The notes under the pieces: model-generated
What the model was told of the DNA's origin: nothing
Database searches by the model: none
The model's input: only the letters and a program-made list of their open reading frames with translations
From: Ktedonobacteria bacterium brp13
GTDB lineage: Bacteria; Chloroflexota; Ktedonobacteria; Ktedonobacterales; Ktedonobacteraceae
NCBI GenBank assembly: GCA_015099395.1
Contig: AP024096.1
Location: 434,001 to 498,000, forward strand
Length of the DNA: 64,000 nucleotides
Direction of reading: 5' to 3'
Part shown: positions 34,353 to 43,266 of the stretch, piece after piece
Numbering within the stretch: the stretch's first letter is position 1
How the letters are laid out: each line of letters starts with the position of its first letter
Program-made: the position numbers and the translations under genes

Positions 34353-36740
34353 CTACTTGCTTGCAACGCTCTTACTTTGCTCGGCGCTACGCATCACGCG
34401 CCAGATCTTTTCTGGAAGCAGCGGCATATCCAGCGTCTTGATCCCAAGCGGAGAGAGCGCATCCAGCACTGCATTCACAATCGTCGGCGGGGCTGCAATC
34501 GTACCGGCCTCACCGACGCCTTTTGCACCCAACGCATTAAGCGGCGTCGGGGTCTCGACCAGTTCAAGCTCGAAATGGGGAAGTTGCTCAGCCTTCGGCA
34601 TAGCATAGTTCATAAAGGTCGTGGTCAGGTTCTGCCCCTGCTCATCGTAGAAGATCCCTTCAAAGAGTGCCTGTCCGATCCCCTGTGCCAGCGAACCATG
34701 CACCTGTCCCTCCACCAGCATATGGTTCAGGATATGCCCACCATCATCGACCGCGATATAACGCAAGATCTGGATATTTCCCGTCTCGCGCTCCACTTCG
34801 ACGACCGCAATATGCGTACCAGAGGCAATAGCAGGGTCATCCGGGCTAAACGAATACCAGGCGGCTAAGCCTTCTATCGGTCTGCCATTGGCCGGATTGG
34901 GCGGCTCGTGCGAGATAAGGTCGGGTTGCTCTTCCACCATTTGAGCCAGTGTACCCAGTTCTACAAAGCGAGCAGGCACACCACGCACCGTCACCCGGCC
35001 CTGAGTAATCTCTAGATCAGTGGGCGCAGCCTCTAATCTGCTCGCCGCCAGTTGCAAGACTTTACCACGTAACGCCTCTGCCGCCAGATGGATAGCCACG
35101 CCAGAGCTTCCGGTGGTACGACTCCCAAAGGTACCGATACTAAAGCCGGGCAGATCAACATCGTTCAGATACACATCGACCTGCGAACCAGACACGTTAA
35201 AGACCGCTGCAACGATCTGCGAAAAGATCGTAATATGACCCTGTCCGGTATGCGCAACCGCACTCAGTACTTCCAGTCGACCCTCCCGTGAGATCCGCAC
35301 TGTCGCCGCGTCACGAGGCGCATTAGAACCAGACCCAGACGGCCTACCACCAGTTGTCTCAATAAACGTCGACACTCCTATACCTAACAGGTTTGCCTGA
35401 GGATCACGACGCCGCTCACGCTGGCGCGCACGCCATGTATCGTACTCAGCAAGTACCAGGGCTTTATCAAGCGCCATCTGATAGTTTCCGCTATCGTATC
35501 TCAGGCCGGTCGGTGCCTGATAAGGGAAGGCATCCGGCGGGATCAGATTACGCCGCCGTACCTCGACCGGGTCAAGTTTGAGCTCACGCGCCACCGCATC
35601 GATAGTACGCTCAACCGTATATGCCGCCTCAGGCCGTCCAGCACCACGATAGGGAGACGTGGGTGCCTTATTGGTCAGCACAGACATGACAGTACAAGCA
35701 ATTGCTTCGATACGATAAGCGCCATTTAATAGATAAGCGGTCGATACCGGCAATACAGGACCAACACCTTGCGGAAAAGCACCAGCGTCACCGATGATCT
35801 GCAGGCGCAGTCCCAGCACACGGCCATCGTTGGTGTAGGCTGCCTCGACATAGTGAATCTGCCCCCGTCCCTGCGTCTGTGCCTGCAAGTTCTCACTGCG
35901 GTCCTCGATCCACTTCACCGGGCGAGCGTACTTGAATGCGAGCAGAGCCGCAACAATCTCTTCACCCACGAAGTTCGTCTTGGCACCAAAGGCACCACCC
36001 ACATCGGAGTTATGGACGTGAATGCGTTCAGCCGGAATCTTCAGAAAGTGCGCCAGTGTATCGCGTGCCTTGAAGACTGATTGCGACGAGACCCAGGCCG
36101 TGAATTCTCCGCTCGCAGAGTCATAATCAAAGAGACAACCACGTGGCTCGATCGAGCTGGGTGCCAGACGCTGATTCTCCAGCCGCAGGCTCAGCGTATG
36201 ATCAGCCCGAGCAAAGGCAGCAGCGATATCACCACCACCTACGGGTATCCGAAAAAGGAGATTGCTTGCTCGCTCAGGATAAAGCAAAGGTGCATCGGGC
36301 TGCATCGCCTGCTCAGGATCAACAACCACAGGCAAAGGAGCATAGTCAATAGCCACCAGAGCATGACCATCACGAGCCGCATAGGGCGTCTCAGCCAATA
36401 CCACCGCTACCGGTTCTCCTACATAGCGCACACGATCGGTCGCCAGCGGATAGCGCTGCGGCACAGGTTGCGCAGCGGAACCCGGCAGATGTACAGGCAA
36501 AAAAGCAGGCATACCATACATAGAGACCAGCGCGCGACCACTGAATACAGCCACGACGCCAGCGGTCGCATTGGCGGCTTGCAATTCAACATTCTTGACC
36601 AGCGCATGCGCATGAGGACTGCGCACTACCATCATTGAAAGGGCAGGCGGCCGACCGTTGGGTAAACGTATGTCATCAACATAGGCTGTATCACCTGTAA
36701 TCAAGCGATAATCTTCTTTTCTTCGCTTTATATCAGCCAT
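34353..36740 (-). CDS. Xanthine dehydrogenase/CoxL-family molybdopterin-binding subunit
   Basis: A 795-aa large subunit of the molybdenum hydroxylase family. The N-terminal Ald_Xan_dh_C domain is about residues 12-120 (RLITGDTAYVDDIRLPNGRP). Molybdopterin-binding motifs include DVGGAFGAKTNFVGEE (about 242-257), SPYRGAGRPEAAY (about 357-369) and GAKGVGEAGTIAAPP (about 736-750), where the Glu of GVGE is the catalytic base. The active loop is YRGAGR, not the YRCSFR of true form I CO dehydrogenases, so it is a form II-like or purine-type enzyme. It has no small or FAD subunit genes beside it, though the fused FAD/[2Fe-2S] protein at 43267 could serve it. It heads the minus-strand arm of the purine cluster. 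Confidence 0.88.
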   Translation of the reverse strand: MADIKRRKEDYRLITGDTAYVDDIRLPNGRPPALSMMVVRSPHAHALVKNVELQAANATAGVVAVFSGRALVSMYGMPAFLPVHLPGSAAQPVPQRYPLATDRVRYVGEPVAVVLAETPYAARDGHALVAIDYAPLPVVVDPEQAMQPDAPLLYPERASNLLFRIPVGGGDIAAAFARADHTLSLRLENQRLAPSSIEPRGCLFDYDSASGEFTAWVSSQSVFKARDTLAHFLKIPAERIHVHNSDVGGAFGAKTNFVGEEIVAALLAFKYARPVKWIEDRSENLQAQTQGRGQIHYVEAAYTNDGRVLGLRLQIIGDAGAFPQGVGPVLPVSTAYLLNGAYRIEAIACTVMSVLTNKAPTSPYRGAGRPEAAYTVERTIDAVARELKLDPVEVRRRNLIPPDAFPYQAPTGLRYDSGNYQMALDKALVLAEYDTWRARQRERRRDPQANLLGIGVSTFIETTGGRPSGSGSNAPRDAATVRISREGRLEVLSAVAHTGQGHITIFSQIVAAVFNVSGSQVDVYLNDVDLPGFSIGTFGSRTTGSSGVAIHLAAEALRGKVLQLAASRLEAAPTDLEITQGRVTVRGVPARFVELGTLAQMVEEQPDLISHEPPNPANGRPIEGLAAWYSFSPDDPAIASGTHIAVVEVERETGNIQILRYIAVDDGGHILNHMLVEGQVHGSLAQGIGQALFEGIFYDEQGQNLTTTFMNYAMPKAEQLPHFELELVETPTPLNALGAKGVGEAGTIAAPPTIVNAVLDALSPLGIKTLDMPLLPEKIWRVMRSAEQSKSVASK

Positions 36741-36885
36741 CGAATTTGTTTCACCTTTCAGTAAAAAGCCTTTCGCTATCTCTCTATAGGAGCGAAGTAT
36801 TTCTGTCTATCTCTCTATATATCATACGGCTACCCGCTGAGAAAAGAAGAAGACCGGCTGCCTCTATCTCTCCACCGGGATACGC

Positions 36886-38268
36886 CTATAGAACGGGCCA
36901 GCGCAACTTGATCTCGATGCCGGCGCGTGTATACAGGCTCTGTGCATGCTGTCGTGCCTGCGCCATGATCTCATGCTCATCCATGGTCAGTAGCTGTCCA
37001 TCACGCACAACAATAGTGCCATCCACAACCACAGTATCTACTTCACCACCCGTCGCAGCGTAGACCAGCGTCGAGACTGGATTGACAGAGGGCGTGGTGT
37101 GCAGACGCCCTAGATCGACGACGATCAGGTCAGCCTTCTTACCAACCTCTAGCGAACCGATCTCATGCTCTAAACCCAGCGCACGTGCACCATTGATTGT
37201 CGCCATCTCTAACACTGTCTCAGCAGGAACGATCAACGGATCAAGCGCGACGGCTTTATGGAGAATAGCAGCTAGCTTCATTTCACGGATCAGGTCGTAG
37301 TCATTATTGCTAGGCCCACCGTCACAGCCCAGCGCGACATTGACGCCACTCGCCAGCATCTGCGGAACCTTACACACGCCAGAGGCAAGCTTGCTATTCG
37401 AGGAGGGATTGTGCGAAACGGAGGTATGAGTAGCCGCCAGTTTGGCGATCTCTGCATCCTCTAGCCAGACCATATGTACTAAGATAGATTTCGGGCCGAG
37501 CAGTCCAACGCTTTCAGCAAAGTCGACCGGAGAAAGATTATAGTGCTCGCGCAAGAAGGTCTTGTCAGCTTCGACCTCGGCCAGATGCATGGTAATCCCC
37601 ATATCACGCTGGTGCGCATAATCGCTCATTTCTCGATACAATTCAGGGGTCACCCCACCAGGAGTACGTGGCCCAAACCAGACGTGGATACGATCGTTGG
37701 CTGCTCCATTCCACTTCCTGTGCATATCCAGCACACCCAGTAGACTGGTCTCGCGATTCTCAATCATACCTGGATGCATAGCATTATCTTTAGTCGCATA
37801 GGTGCCAAGGTCCATCACGATACCGGCAAGACAGGCACGAATCCCGCTCTCCTGCACAGCACGTGCCACACCATCGAAACCATAACGCTGTGCCAGCATA
37901 GACTCCAGGAAGGTCGTGGTCCCAGACTTCAACATCTCAGCCACACAGAGCCGCGTACTGACATACCCATCATCGTGCGTAAAGTTTCCCTGCAAGACCC
38001 AGACCCGCTCGCAGAGCCACTGGATCAACGCCATATCATCGGCACAGCCACGAATCAAGGCCTGTGCCACATGGACATGCGTATCGATCAACCCTGGTAA
38101 GATCAGCTTACCACCAACATCAACAAACTCCTCAGCCGGATACTGCGCACGTAACTCGTCTGTCTTGCCGAGCGCCACGATACGATTCTCATTAATACGT
38201 AACGCACCATTGCTGATAATATCACGCGTAGGGTTCATCGTAAGAATGGTTGCATTTGTAAAAAGCAT
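36886..38268 (-). CDS. Amidohydrolase, guanine/8-oxoguanine deaminase-like
   Basis: A 460-aa metal-dependent deaminase of the TRZ/ATZ group. Metal ligands are visible: GLIDTHVHVAQALIRG (about residues 58-73, HxH), HLAEVEADKTFL (about 213), HMVWLEDAEIA (about 248) and the Asp in LGCDGGPSNNDYD (about 301-313). The start is the ATG at 38266-38268 (MLFTNATILTMNP) with GAGGA 8 nt upstream. Its place, divergent from urate genes and next to a molybdenum hydroxylase, fits deamination of guanine to xanthine or of 8-oxoguanine to urate. S-adenosylhomocysteine-type deaminases have the same motifs, so the substrate is inferred from context. Confidence 0.85.
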   Translation of the reverse strand: MLFTNATILTMNPTRDIISNGALRINENRIVALGKTDELRAQYPAEEFVDVGGKLILPGLIDTHVHVAQALIRGCADDMALIQWLCERVWVLQGNFTHDDGYVSTRLCVAEMLKSGTTTFLESMLAQRYGFDGVARAVQESGIRACLAGIVMDLGTYATKDNAMHPGMIENRETSLLGVLDMHRKWNGAANDRIHVWFGPRTPGGVTPELYREMSDYAHQRDMGITMHLAEVEADKTFLREHYNLSPVDFAESVGLLGPKSILVHMVWLEDAEIAKLAATHTSVSHNPSSNSKLASGVCKVPQMLASGVNVALGCDGGPSNNDYDLIREMKLAAILHKAVALDPLIVPAETVLEMATINGARALGLEHEIGSLEVGKKADLIVVDLGRLHTTPSVNPVSTLVYAATGGEVDTVVVDGTIVVRDGQLLTMDEHEIMAQARQHAQSLYTRAGIEIKLRWPVL

Positions 38269-38585
38269 CGCGTATTCCTCGCACACTTACTCGCTTCAAG
38301 CTAAACACTCACGAAAAAAGATAGACAGTGAAAGCATACAATATTACGATAGTCATTGACAAAGATATCTTTAGATAAAAAAAGATATTACAGTACACAT
38401 TATAGTTCGGCTTTCTTTTTTCCAGAAGTCAGACATAGCAAGAGAGCAAACTATGAAAAAAGCTTGACAGGGTTTATTGTGTCACCTTATACTTCCTTCA
38501 GACCTTATTCGAATACGAGCCCACTCATTGTAGAGTTACTCCGCAATCCTCATCTTCTGCCGTGCGATTATGAGAGAAGGTTATT
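38269..38585. promoter_or_regulatory. Divergent promoter region of the purine cluster
   Basis: About 317 AT-rich nt between the amidohydrolase and the urate-degradation operon. It must hold promoters for both. I see no perfect palindrome that would serve as an obvious operator. Confidence 0.5.
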
Positions 38586-39107
38586 ATGCACACTCCACAG
38601 CTAACATTACAGGAAATCAACAGCTACGACCGCGAACACTTTGTGGTGGCGCTCGCTGCTGTGTTTGAGGGCCAACCCTGGATCGTGGAGCAAGCATGGT
38701 CCCAGCATCCCTTCGGCAGTTGGGATCGACTCTATCAAGTACTGTGCTCGGTCATGTATACGGCCTCTCTCTCACAACAGATTGCACTACTACAAGCACA
38801 TCCCGATCTCGTTGGACGCGCCGCTCTCTCCGGGACGCTCTCAACGGCGTCCACTGGCGAGCAGGCTGCGGCAGGCCTGGATCACCTGACACCCACCGAG
38901 GTCGCAACATTTCAACAGTTCAATCACGACTACCAGACAAAGTTTGGCTTTCCATTCGTCATCTGCGCTCGCGCTAACAAGAAGGAGAGCATACTCAATG
39001 GCTTCACTGCCCGCCTTCAACATACCCGCGAACAGGAGATACCAATCGCCCTCAATGAGGTCGCACAGATCTGCCACTTTCGCCTGCTCGATATAATACA
39101 GGCATAA
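38586..39107 (+). CDS. uraD: OHCU decarboxylase
   Basis: A 173-aa enzyme that decarboxylates 2-oxo-4-hydroxy-4-carboxy-5-ureidoimidazoline to S-allantoin, the third step of urate breakdown. Family motifs are FEGQPWIVEQAW (about residues 24-35), LLQAHPDLVGRAA (about 67-79) and FPFVICARANKKESIL (about 119-134). AGAAGG precedes the ATG. First gene of an eight-gene plus-strand operon with short gaps. In some bacilli this domain is fused to urate oxidase (PucL); here the two are adjacent but separate. Confidence 0.92.
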   Translation: MHTPQLTLQEINSYDREHFVVALAAVFEGQPWIVEQAWSQHPFGSWDRLYQVLCSVMYTASLSQQIALLQAHPDLVGRAALSGTLSTASTGEQAAAGLDHLTPTEVATFQQFNHDYQTKFGFPFVICARANKKESILNGFTARLQHTREQEIPIALNEVAQICHFRLLDIIQA

Positions 39108-39155
39108 AGTAGTAGGGAAGTTACGATGCGATACTGCAATCAATAGAGGAGCTTT

Positions 39156-40166
39156 ATGGATAAAGACTTTCAGTACACCATTAGCTACGGCAAGGCACGA
39201 GTCCCCGTCTACCGCGTCTATGCGCAGCCCTTGCAAGATATTCCAGCCATACCAGAGTCGGCATTTACCGGCAAGGAGAATATCCTTTTCGCCGCCGAGA
39301 TCGACATCGAGGTCTTCGGCAATAACTTTCTGCCAGCGTACGTGCAGGGCGACAATCGGAATGTCGTAGCCACCGATAGTATGAAAAACTTCATTTTGCG
39401 CCAGGCCGTCACGTTCGAAGGGGCCACATTAGAGAGTTTCTTGCTACAACTCGGTCAAGAATTCCTGCATACCTACCCACAGATGGAACGCCTGAGCCTC
39501 TCAGGCCGTGAGATCGCCTTTACACCAGCCTCCGTACCACAGTCTAATGCACCGTTTAATGCACCGTTTAATGCACCGTTTAATGCACCGTTTAATGCAC
39601 CGTTTAATACACCGTTTAACGGCTCCAAATTTAGCGACAGTAATGTACTATTTAGCCGTTCTCATAACGACTATACGACGGCCACTATCGACTTTACGCG
39701 TGAGAATGGAGAGGCAGTGATCACCGGGCAGCGTAGCGGGCGCGTCGGTCTCCAACTCTTCAAGGTTACTGGAAGTTCGTTCACCAGCTTCGTCCGCGAT
39801 GGCTATACTACGTTGCCTGAGCGTAGTGATCGACCACTCTTTATCTACCTGGATCTCTACTGGAAGTATAACCACCCGGACGATCTACACGCGCACTATA
39901 TCCCAGCTGAACAGGTACACGACGTCGTACAGACAGTCTTTCATGAGTTTGTCAGTGAGTCGATTCAACACCTTGTACATGAGATGGGCCAGCGACTCCT
40001 GCTACGTTTTCCACAGATGAGCGAGATCTCGTTCGATGCACAGAACAGGACCCGTGATCCAATGGGTACCTCGGAGCAAGATGAACGTATAAAAGTCTAT
40101 AGCGACCCGTTCTCGGCCTATGGCAATATCAAATTGACAATACAGCGTAGCCAGCAGGCCTCATAA
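39156..40166 (+). CDS. uox: Urate oxidase (uricase)
   Basis: A 336-aa cofactor-free oxidase converting urate to 5-hydroxyisourate. Typical stretches: YGKARVPVYRVY (about residues 10-21), NVVATDSMKNFILRQA (about 68-83, the Thr-Asp of the active site), QRSGRVGLQLFKVTGSSFTSF (about 190-210), RPLFIYLDLYWKYNHPDD (about 227-244) and FPQMSEISFDAQNR near the end. An in-frame run of six NAPF-type repeats (about residues 131-154) sits between two half-domains and is not part of the conserved fold. GAGGAG lies 4 nt before the ATG. Confidence 0.93.
   Translation: MDKDFQYTISYGKARVPVYRVYAQPLQDIPAIPESAFTGKENILFAAEIDIEVFGNNFLPAYVQGDNRNVVATDSMKNFILRQAVTFEGATLESFLLQLGQEFLHTYPQMERLSLSGREIAFTPASVPQSNAPFNAPFNAPFNAPFNAPFNTPFNGSKFSDSNVLFSRSHNDYTTATIDFTRENGEAVITGQRSGRVGLQLFKVTGSSFTSFVRDGYTTLPERSDRPLFIYLDLYWKYNHPDDLHAHYIPAEQVHDVVQTVFHEFVSESIQHLVHEMGQRLLLRFPQMSEISFDAQNRTRDPMGTSEQDERIKVYSDPFSAYGNIKLTIQRSQQAS
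39546..39617 (+). repeat. 12-bp in-frame tandem repeat inside the urate oxidase gene
   Basis: AATGCACCGTTT five times, then AATACACCGTTT once, coding Asn-Ala-Pro-Phe (last unit Asn-Thr-Pro-Phe). The near-identity of units suggests recent expansion by slippage. Confidence 0.9.
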
Positions 40167-40197
40167 CAAAAGGGATGAGTAGGATAGGTGGAAGTTT

Positions 40198-40611
40198 ATG
40201 GCCGGTTATCTAACTACACATGTACTTGATATCGCACAGGGACGCCCCGCTGCTGGGATCGCGCTGGCACTCTGGCGGCTCACAATACCAATGTCCGAGC
40301 AAGGACCTACTCGTGATCCTGGTAATCTGGCTACTGCAGGTGGTACTGAACGTCAGCTACTCGTCTCAACGCGCACAAATACGCTGGGCCGTACCGATGC
40401 TCCGTTGCTAGCAGGCGAGCAGATGGTAGTAGGCATCTATGAACTTGTCTTTGCAGTCGGGGACTATTTCGTGCAGCAAGGGCTCACTGAGAGCTTACCA
40501 CCATTGCTCGACATCGTCCCGCTCCGCTTTATCATCAGAACGCCCACAGAGCATTACCATATCCCGCTCCTGACCTCGCCCTGGGCGTATAGCACCTATC
40601 GAGGGAGCTAG
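40198..40611 (+). CDS. uraH: 5-hydroxyisourate hydrolase (transthyretin-like)
   Basis: A 137-aa transthyretin-fold enzyme that hydrolyses 5-hydroxyisourate to OHCU, between urate oxidase and the decarboxylase. It has the N-terminal His motif LTTHVLDIAQGRPAAGI (about residues 5-21), a central PLRFII-x-H strand (TEHYHIPLL, about 120-128) and the signature C-terminal tetrapeptide YRGS. All are diagnostic for HIU hydrolases against true transthyretins. A region of about 10 residues after the first strand (SEQGPTRDPGNLAT) is a little longer than usual. It is 3 nt from the next gene. Confidence 0.93.
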   Translation: MAGYLTTHVLDIAQGRPAAGIALALWRLTIPMSEQGPTRDPGNLATAGGTERQLLVSTRTNTLGRTDAPLLAGEQMVVGIYELVFAVGDYFVQQGLTESLPPLLDIVPLRFIIRTPTEHYHIPLLTSPWAYSTYRGS

Positions 40612-40613
40612 TC

Positions 40614-41885
40614 ATGACAATAGAATTGTATGCCCAACGCATCATCGAACGCTGCGAGATCCTGGCCCGCTATAGTGAGGAGCCGGAACGCCTGACACGC
40701 CGCTTCGCAACTCCTGCAATGCAGCAGGTCAATGCACTCGTCGCAGAGTGGATGCATGCTGCTACTATGGCTGTACGCCAGGATCAGGCAGGCAATATCA
40801 TCGGTCGCTATGCCGCGCTGGACAGTGCAGGGAAGAGGCCGCAGACATTACTGCTGGGTTCGCATCTGGACACGGTCCGTGACGCTGGCAAATACGACGG
40901 AATACTCGGTGTCATACTTGCACTCGCGCTGGTCGAGCGTCTGCATGAACAGGGGACGCATCTGCCCTTTGCCCTTGAGGTTATCGGTTTTGCGGACGAA
41001 GAGGGGATGCGCTATCATCATCCTTTTATAGGCAGTACAGCACTGGCCGGTACCTTCGCACTGCCAGCACTCCAGCTACTCGATAGCGACGGTATCACAA
41101 TGGCGAGCGCGCTACAAGAATTCGGCGGTGATCCTGAGCATATTCAGGCCGCACGACGCGATCCCAGCGATCTGCTGGGTTATTGCGAGATCCATATAGA
41201 GCAGGGACCGGTCTTAGAGACCGAGCAGCTACCAGTCGGTATCGTCACAGCGATTACAGGACAGAACCTCTGTGAGGTTAGCTTCCGTGGACGAGCAGGG
41301 CATGCTGGCACGGTCCCTATGAGCAACCGTCAGGATGCATTATGTGCGGCAGCCAGTTTTGTATTGGCAGCAGAGCAGGGAGCTCGCGCTATACCAGGCA
41401 TGGTGGCAACGATTGGACAGTTGCAAGTTCAACCGGGAGCCAGCAATGTGATTCCCGGTACAGTAACGCTGAGCCTGGATCTACGCCATCCGGACGATAG
41501 TGAACGCGAGCAGTTCTACCAGCAGTTGCATAAAGAGGCACAGAAGATCGCAAGCGAGCGACAGATGCAGCTCGAATGGCATACATGCAGCAGCGAACAG
41601 ACCGTTGCCTGCTCACCACAACTTACACAATTGCTGACCAGTGCCGTTAAGCAGCAGGGTTATCGCGCACTCCTGCTACCAAGCGGAGCCGGACATGATG
41701 CAGCAATCATGGCAGAGCTGACTGAGATCTGTATGCTCTTTGTACGTTGCTACAAAGGTATCAGCCATCATCCAGACGAAGCAGTCAACACGGCTGATAT
41801 CAGTGAGACGATAACAGTTATGGAAAATTTCTTGCAGCTGCTAGCGCACCACACACAGGAGGAGAGACACGATGAGCCTGTATGA
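40614..41885 (+). CDS. allC: Allantoate amidohydrolase (M20-type)
   Basis: A 423-aa metallohydrolase that releases ammonia and CO2 from allantoate. M20/Zn-carbamoylase motifs: LLLGSHLDTVRDAGKYDG (about residues 79-96, His and Asp ligands), GFADEEGMRYHHPFIGST (about 123-140, Glu base), EIHIEQGPVLE (about 193-203) and PSGAGHDAAIMAE (about 358-370, His ligand). GGGAG precedes the ATG. It overlaps the allantoinase gene by 14 nt, which suggests coupled translation and fits the two acting in sequence. N-carbamoyl amino acid hydrolases are the nearest alternative. Confidence 0.9.
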   Translation: MTIELYAQRIIERCEILARYSEEPERLTRRFATPAMQQVNALVAEWMHAATMAVRQDQAGNIIGRYAALDSAGKRPQTLLLGSHLDTVRDAGKYDGILGVILALALVERLHEQGTHLPFALEVIGFADEEGMRYHHPFIGSTALAGTFALPALQLLDSDGITMASALQEFGGDPEHIQAARRDPSDLLGYCEIHIEQGPVLETEQLPVGIVTAITGQNLCEVSFRGRAGHAGTVPMSNRQDALCAAASFVLAAEQGARAIPGMVATIGQLQVQPGASNVIPGTVTLSLDLRHPDDSEREQFYQQLHKEAQKIASERQMQLEWHTCSSEQTVACSPQLTQLLTSAVKQQGYRALLLPSGAGHDAAIMAELTEICMLFVRCYKGISHHPDEAVNTADISETITVMENFLQLLAHHTQEERHDEPV

Positions 41886-43233
41886 TCTATTAATACACGG
41901 CGGCACATTGGTCACCGCAACCGAGAGCAGTCAGGGCGACGTAGCGATTGCAGAGGGGCGCATCGTCGACCTGGGTCCAGAGTTGAGCGGGACAGCACGC
42001 GAAGAGATCGATGCACGTGGGCTACACGTGATGGCAGGCGTCATCGACTCGCACGTCCATTTCAACGAGCCAGGTCGCACAGAATGGGAAGGGATCGCCA
42101 CTGGCTCACGCGCACTCGCAGCAGGCGGCGCGACGCTGTTTGGCGATATGCCACTCAACTCCACGCCACCAACCATCAACGCTGAGAACTTCGAGCTGAA
42201 AGTCGCAGCCGCAAAGGCATCCTCAATCGTCGATTTCGCGCTCTGGGGCGGACTGGTACCCGGCAATCGTGAGCAACTCGCTGAACTGGCAGATAAAGGG
42301 GTGATTGGATTCAAGGCCTTTATGTCCAATAGCGGGATCGAAGATTTCGCCGCCGCAGATGATCTGACGCTCTATGAAGGTATGGCACAGGCCGCCCTGC
42401 TCGGCAAGATCGTCGCGGTCCACGCCGAAGACGAACAGATCACCAGCGCGCTGGCACAACGAGCACTGAAGCAGGGCCGTACAGGGGCCTACGATTTTAT
42501 CTCCTCACGTCCTATTATCGCCGAACTGGCCGCCATTGAACGTGCGATCCTCTTTGCCAGCGAGACCGGCTGTGCCTTGCATATCGTGCATGTCAGCAGT
42601 GGGCGCGGCGTGAGTATGGTAGCAGAGGCCCGCGCACGTGGCATCGATGTCAGTTGCGAGACCTGTCCACATTATCTTGTGCTTACCGAGGAAGATCTAG
42701 AGACACTGGGCGCTATTGCTAAATGTGCCCCGCCACTCCGTTCAGCGCAAGAACAGAACGCGCTCTGGAAGCAAGTACAGACAGGCAACGTTGATTTTAT
42801 CGCCTCAGATCATTCACCCACCCCGGCCAGCATGAAGACCGTATCCGACGATTTCTTCCAGATCTGGGGAGGCATCTCTGGCTGTCAATCGTTGCTCTCG
42901 CTACTGCTCACCGAGGGCTATGCACAACGCGGGCTACCCTTGCACCAGATTAGCGCACTGACCTCCTTCAATGTCGCACAGCGCTATCAACTCCTTGCAC
43001 ACAAAGGACTGCTCACGATCAATGCAGATGCCGACATAGTCTTGATCGATCTCCAGCAACATAGCGTCCTGCGCAAGCAAGACCTGTTCTACCGCCATCC
43101 ACACAGTCCATACATCGGAGAATCGTTACGTGGGCAGATAGTCAGCACATTCGTACGCGGCATCAAAGTCTTCCATCAAGGCATACCAATCCAGCAACCT
43201 ATCGGTCAACTGGTGACGCCAGATCTACAATAA
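41872..43233 (+). CDS. allB: Allantoinase
   Basis: A 453-aa dihydroorotase-superfamily enzyme that opens the allantoin ring to allantoate. Metal motifs: GVIDSHVHFNEPGRTEWEG (about residues 57-75, HxH), the carboxylated Lys in GVIGFKAFMSNSG (about 143-155), HAEDEQI (about 184), HIVHVSSGRG (about 239) and SDHSPTPASMKT (about 313-324, Asp ligand). The R-T-E-W-EG-x-G pattern is typical of allantoinases rather than dihydroorotases. GGAGGAG precedes the ATG inside the end of allC. Confidence 0.93.
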   Translation: MSLYDLLIHGGTLVTATESSQGDVAIAEGRIVDLGPELSGTAREEIDARGLHVMAGVIDSHVHFNEPGRTEWEGIATGSRALAAGGATLFGDMPLNSTPPTINAENFELKVAAAKASSIVDFALWGGLVPGNREQLAELADKGVIGFKAFMSNSGIEDFAAADDLTLYEGMAQAALLGKIVAVHAEDEQITSALAQRALKQGRTGAYDFISSRPIIAELAAIERAILFASETGCALHIVHVSSGRGVSMVAEARARGIDVSCETCPHYLVLTEEDLETLGAIAKCAPPLRSAQEQNALWKQVQTGNVDFIASDHSPTPASMKTVSDDFFQIWGGISGCQSLLSLLLTEGYAQRGLPLHQISALTSFNVAQRYQLLAHKGLLTINADADIVLIDLQQHSVLRKQDLFYRHPHSPYIGESLRGQIVSTFVRGIKVFHQGIPIQQPIGQLVTPDLQ

Positions 43234-43266
43234 TCATAATCAGCCAGGCAGAAAGGCAATAAGCCT

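Noticed and set aside
34353..36740. Reading the large subunit as a true aerobic CO dehydrogenase (CoxL form I).
   Set aside because: The active loop is YRGAGR rather than YRCSFR, and coxM/coxS genes are absent beside it.
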